Of a DNA stretch of 64,000 bases, positions 61,423-64,000 are shown in pieces. This DNA is from CAYUYV01 sp964561475 (GTDB lineage Bacteria > Pseudomonadota > Alphaproteobacteria > JAJFIK01), in the NCBI GenBank assembly GCA_964561475.1, contig CAZLPU010000024.1, positions 1 through 64,000 of the forward strand, in the 5' to 3' direction. Position 1 is the first letter of the stretch. Every line of letters begins with the position of its first letter. Below the pieces are notes generated by a model that saw nothing but the letters and a program-made list of their open reading frames with translations, had not been told where the DNA came from and made no database searches. Position numbers and translations under genes: made by a program.

Positions 61423-62709
61423 TCAGACCGCTTCGCCGCGCAGGAGCCGGGGCAGGGTGGGTTCGCCGCCAACGGCCACCGCCCCGCCCGCATGGCGCAT
61501 GAAAAAGCGCCGGGCCGGGCTGATGGCGTTAACTGCCGAAAGGCCGATATCCCGGGCAAGCCGCAATGGGCCCCAGTCATTGGAGAACAGGTGGACCAGG
61601 GCGTCTGTGCCGAGGGCAAGTGATGTGGTGTCGAAACGGCGCCAGCGCTGATAACGCTCCAGGACATCATCCGCCCCAAGATCGAGGCCCGTCCGCTTGG
61701 CGTCCGCCAGCACTTCCGCCAGGGCCGCGATATCCCGCAGACCCAGATTGAGACCCTGCCCCGCAATGGGGTGAATACCGTGGGCCGCATCCCCCACAAG
61801 GGCGAGGCGCCGGTCCACCATCCGTTCGGCCAGGTGAAAGCCCAGGGGATAGGACCAGCGGGGTCCCGTGGGGGTCACATGACCAAGATAATCACCAAAC
61901 CGGGCGGTGATCTCCCGGGCGAAGTCCCCGTCGTCCATGGCCATATACGCAGCCGCCTCGGCGCTCGGCTCGGTCCAGACCAGGGAGGCGCGATTGCCGG
62001 TCATGGGCAGAATGGCGAAGGGGCCGCCGGGAAGGAAGAATTCCTGGGCAATGCCGTTATGGGGCTGGTCATGGGTGACCGTGGTGACGATCCCGGTCTG
62101 GCCGTATTGCCAGGAGACGGACTTGATCCCGGCATCCTCCCGGATCGCCGACCGGCGGCCGTCCGCTGCCAGACACAGCCGGGCCGCGATCCGCCGGCCA
62201 TCGGCCAGGGTCGCACTTACCCCATGCTCATCCCGGCTGACCCCGGACACGGCTGCCGGCGCGAGCAGGGTCAAAGGTTCCAGACCGTCGATGACCGCTT
62301 GCTGGGCAAGCCGGATATGGCGGTTTTCGATCAGGTGCCCCAGGGGGCCTGAGTCCAGTTCCCGGGAGTCGAAATGCAGATGCAACATGGAGGCGGCGCG
62401 GGAGCCCGAGGGCCGAACGCGGCCACCATCGGTGACGAGAATATCGTTGATGGGTTGGGCGTGATCGGCCAGGGCGGGCCACAAGCCCAGAGCCTGAAAC
62501 ATGCGCACGGACGCGAAGGCAATGGCCGAGACCCGCCCATCAAACCCAGCATCCACAACCTTGGCGGGATCGAGATTGTCCACGGCGATGACGGAAATGT
62601 TCGCCCGCGCCAGGGCAATGGCCAGGGTCAGGCCGGTCAGGCCGCCTCCGACAATCAAGGCGTCGCAGCTCAGATCCGAAGACGGGGCGGTGTTATGTTC
62701 CTGGGTCAT
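61423..62709 (-). CDS. ubiH: UbiH/UbiF/COQ6-family FAD hydroxylase
   Basis: FAD- and NAD(P)H-dependent aromatic hydroxylase of ubiquinone synthesis. The FAD loop is ALIVGGGLTGLTLAIAL at the start, the DG motif is LCLAADGRRS, and LALVGDAAHGIHPIAGQGLNLGLRD is the GD-and-ribityl-binding block with the UbiH-family signature. 428 residues. Which ring position it hydroxylates (UbiH, UbiF, UbiI or UbiL-type) cannot be told from sequence alone. It is divergent from glnK, an order found in related genomes. Confidence 0.88.
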   Translation of the reverse strand: MTQEHNTAPSSDLSCDALIVGGGLTGLTLAIALARANISVIAVDNLDPAKVVDAGFDGRVSAIAFASVRMFQALGLWPALADHAQPINDILVTDGGRVRPSGSRAASMLHLHFDSRELDSGPLGHLIENRHIRLAQQAVIDGLEPLTLLAPAAVSGVSRDEHGVSATLADGRRIAARLCLAADGRRSAIREDAGIKSVSWQYGQTGIVTTVTHDQPHNGIAQEFFLPGGPFAILPMTGNRASLVWTEPSAEAAAYMAMDDGDFAREITARFGDYLGHVTPTGPRWSYPLGFHLAERMVDRRLALVGDAAHGIHPIAGQGLNLGLRDIAALAEVLADAKRTGLDLGADDVLERYQRWRRFDTTSLALGTDALVHLFSNDWGPLRLARDIGLSAVNAISPARRFFMRHAGGAVAVGGEPTLPRLLRGEAV

Positions 62710-63129
62710 GACCTCAACTTGGCGAAGAGAAATGGCCCCGTCGAGCCGTCACGGAGTCGCAAAACGCGGCTGCACCGGCGCCCCGCGCTGGGTGGTGATC
62801 ACGAACCAAAGCCGCGAACGCCAGGCTCCACGACATGCAACAATGGTTGAGTGGTCTTTGTGGCGCAAACAGTCCCAAACCACCATAGTGCTCATCAAAT
62901 ACGAAAGTTCTGTGTGAACCACCAGTAAATCGGGCATTGCCCGATGCCACAATCCGTCCTAGCCTTGGCCATGCAAGGAGTAAAAGCTCGGTAGAAGCTG
63001 TTCCTTCCAAATCCCGCGGCGGGCGTGGATCTCCCAAAAGGTCTATGTGCGGGTAACGCCATCACAGTCCCACAACCATGCTTTGCGGCACATATCGCCG
63101 GCGAAGGCGTGAGCGTATTGGAGCTGATG
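62710..63129. promoter_or_regulatory. Control region of glnK-amtB
   Basis: 420 bp without a gene. An inverted repeat ATCGGGC-ATT-GCCCGAT lies at 62930-62946. I searched by eye for a sigma-54 -24/-12 pair and did not find a convincing one. Confidence 0.4.
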
Positions 63130-63468
63130 ATGAAACTCGTGATGGCGGTGATCAAACCGTTCAAACTGGATGAAGTCCGGGAAGCGCTGACTGCACTTGG
63201 GGTCAGCGGCCTGACCGTCTCGGAAGTCAAGGGCTATGGCCGGCAGAAGGGCCATACCGAAATCTATCGCGGCACAGAATATGCCGTCAGTTTCCTTCCC
63301 AAATTAAAACTCGAAGTGGTTGTCGACGCGGACCTCGTGGACCGTGTCGTTGCGGCGATCAGCGAGACTGCCCAGACCGGCCAGATCGGCGACGGTAAAA
63401 TCTTTGTGCTGAATGTTGAGCAGGCATTGCGGGTGCGCACGGGTGAGACCGACGCTGACGCGCTTTAA
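63130..63468 (+). CDS. glnK: Nitrogen regulatory protein PII
   Basis: Trimeric signal protein sensing glutamine, 2-oxoglutarate and ATP/ADP. It is 112 residues, with the start MKLVMAVIKPFKLDEVREAL, the T-loop VKGYGRQKGHTEIYRGTEY in which Tyr51 is the uridylylation site, and the B- and C-loops GKIFVL and RVRTGE. The ATG at 63130 is chosen because homologues start with MK; a second ATG lies one codon upstream. GGAG is 6 bp before it. It is cotranscribed with amtB 18 bp downstream, whose product it gates. Confidence 0.96.
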   Translation: MKLVMAVIKPFKLDEVREALTALGVSGLTVSEVKGYGRQKGHTEIYRGTEYAVSFLPKLKLEVVVDADLVDRVVAAISETAQTGQIGDGKIFVLNVEQALRVRTGETDADAL

Positions 63469-63486
63469 TCGGGGGATGTTCCAACC

Positions 63487-64000
63487 ATGACGACGATGAA
63501 ACGATACCTGCCCGCTCTCGCGGGCTTTGGCATGCTGGCGCTGCTTATGCCCTTGCCCGCCCAGGCGGCGGTCGACGGGGAAGTGGCCTATATCTTCAAC
63601 ACATTCCTGTTCCTGGTGGCAGGCTTCATGGTCATGTTCATGGCCGCCGGTTTCTGCATGCTCGAAGCCGGAATGGTCCGCTCCAAGAACGTGGCCACGA
63701 TCTGCCTGAAGAACATCGCCCTCTATTCCATCGCCGGGCTGATGTATTTCCTGGTCGGCTATAACCTCATGTATATGGGCGTGGACGGGGGCTATATCGG
63801 CACCTTCCTGCCCTGGGCCCCGGACGATGCGGCGGCCCTGACGGAAACCTTCCCCACGGAAGATGCGCCGGGTTATGCGGCCTCCTCGGACTGGTTCTTC
63901 CAGATGGTGTTCGTGGCCACAGCCGCGTCGATCGTCTCGGGTACCCTTGCCGAACGGATCAAGCTCTGGCCGTTCCTGATCTTCGTGGCGGTGCTCACGG
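63487..64000 (+). CDS. amtB: Ammonium transporter, N-terminal part (cut by window edge)
   Basis: Amt/Rh-family ammonium channel of the inner membrane. 171 codons are present; the gene runs past base 64000. A signal-like first segment (LPALAGFGMLALLMPLPAQAA) precedes FLFLVAGFMVMFMAAGFCMLEAGMVRSKN, the Amt signature, then NIALYSIAGLMYFLVGY and FFQMVFVATAASIVSGTLAERIKL. The ATG at 63487 is used; another ATG three codons later is equally possible. The glnK-amtB pairing shows nitrogen control. Confidence 0.95.
   Translation, partial: MTTMKRYLPALAGFGMLALLMPLPAQAAVDGEVAYIFNTFLFLVAGFMVMFMAAGFCMLEAGMVRSKNVATICLKNIALYSIAGLMYFLVGYNLMYMGVDGGYIGTFLPWAPDDAAALTETFPTEDAPGYAASSDWFFQMVFVATAASIVSGTLAERIKLWPFLIFVAVLT

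Noticed and set aside
62710..63129. Sigma-54 promoter for glnK
   Set aside because: Expected from the nitrogen-control role, but I found no GG-N10-GC pair with convincing flanks on the plus strand.

Overview
The window looks like a chromosomal contig from a GC-rich alphaproteobacterium, probably halotolerant. The evidence is a set of gene neighbourhoods typical of that class: leuS / DUF3576 lipoprotein / thiamine-phosphate synthase / YggS; ftsK-lolA followed by xth; a UbiH-type hydroxylase beside glnK-amtB; and thioredoxin-TPR / LON-domain protein / Trm112 / DUF971. A CenR-type response regulator and a glycine-to-betaine methylation operon add to this. I could not fix the order or genus from the sequence.

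Layout. 0-2.98 kb: 5' end of leuS, DUF3576 lipoprotein, thiE-like gene, yggS. 3-8.2 kb: a leftward unit ribA > L,D-transpeptidase > membrane protein, with cenR and a GIN-domain exported protein running the other way. 8.4-14 kb: glycosyltransferase, small membrane proteins, thioesterase, acetyltransferase, xth. 14-14.8 kb: a gene-poor stretch with one likely 28-residue membrane peptide gene. 14.8-24.5 kb, all leftward: puuA-puuD, lolA, a very large ftsK, a repeat-filled gap, an aminotransferase. 24.8-30.4 kb: serine hydrolase, ArsC-type reductase, DUF454, acetyltransferase, and a TetR-controlled operon of two VOC proteins and a YciI-like protein. 30.5-32.2 kb: glycine/sarcosine and sarcosine/dimethylglycine methyltransferases, giving glycine betaine. 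32.9-49.2 kb: mixed metabolic and exported proteins, including a Baeyer-Villiger monooxygenase, glycerol dehydrogenase, an orphan QueC-like PP-loop protein, a zinc protease, a beta-helix lipoprotein and an M24 peptidase.

49.5-54.5 kb is the most unusual part. It is a tight three-gene operon of visibly different composition: a DUF559-type (PD-(D/E)XK) nuclease with an unrecognised N-terminal domain, a winged-helix protein, and a 1079-residue protein joining an AAA/STAND-like ATPase to a HerA-type ATPase. It ends next to the 3' end of a tRNA-Gly(GCC) gene. I read it as a candidate horizontally acquired defence or DNA-processing system.

54.7-64 kb: tRNA-Gly, ProX-type editing domain, thioredoxin-TPR operon, acyltransferase, two unknowns, UbiH-family hydroxylase, glnK, and the 5' part of amtB.

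A second theme is short degenerate tandem repeats (11-18 bp units, a different unit at each site) in many gaps between genes. Matching low-complexity expansions occur in the FtsK linker and in the C-terminal part of the aminotransferase.
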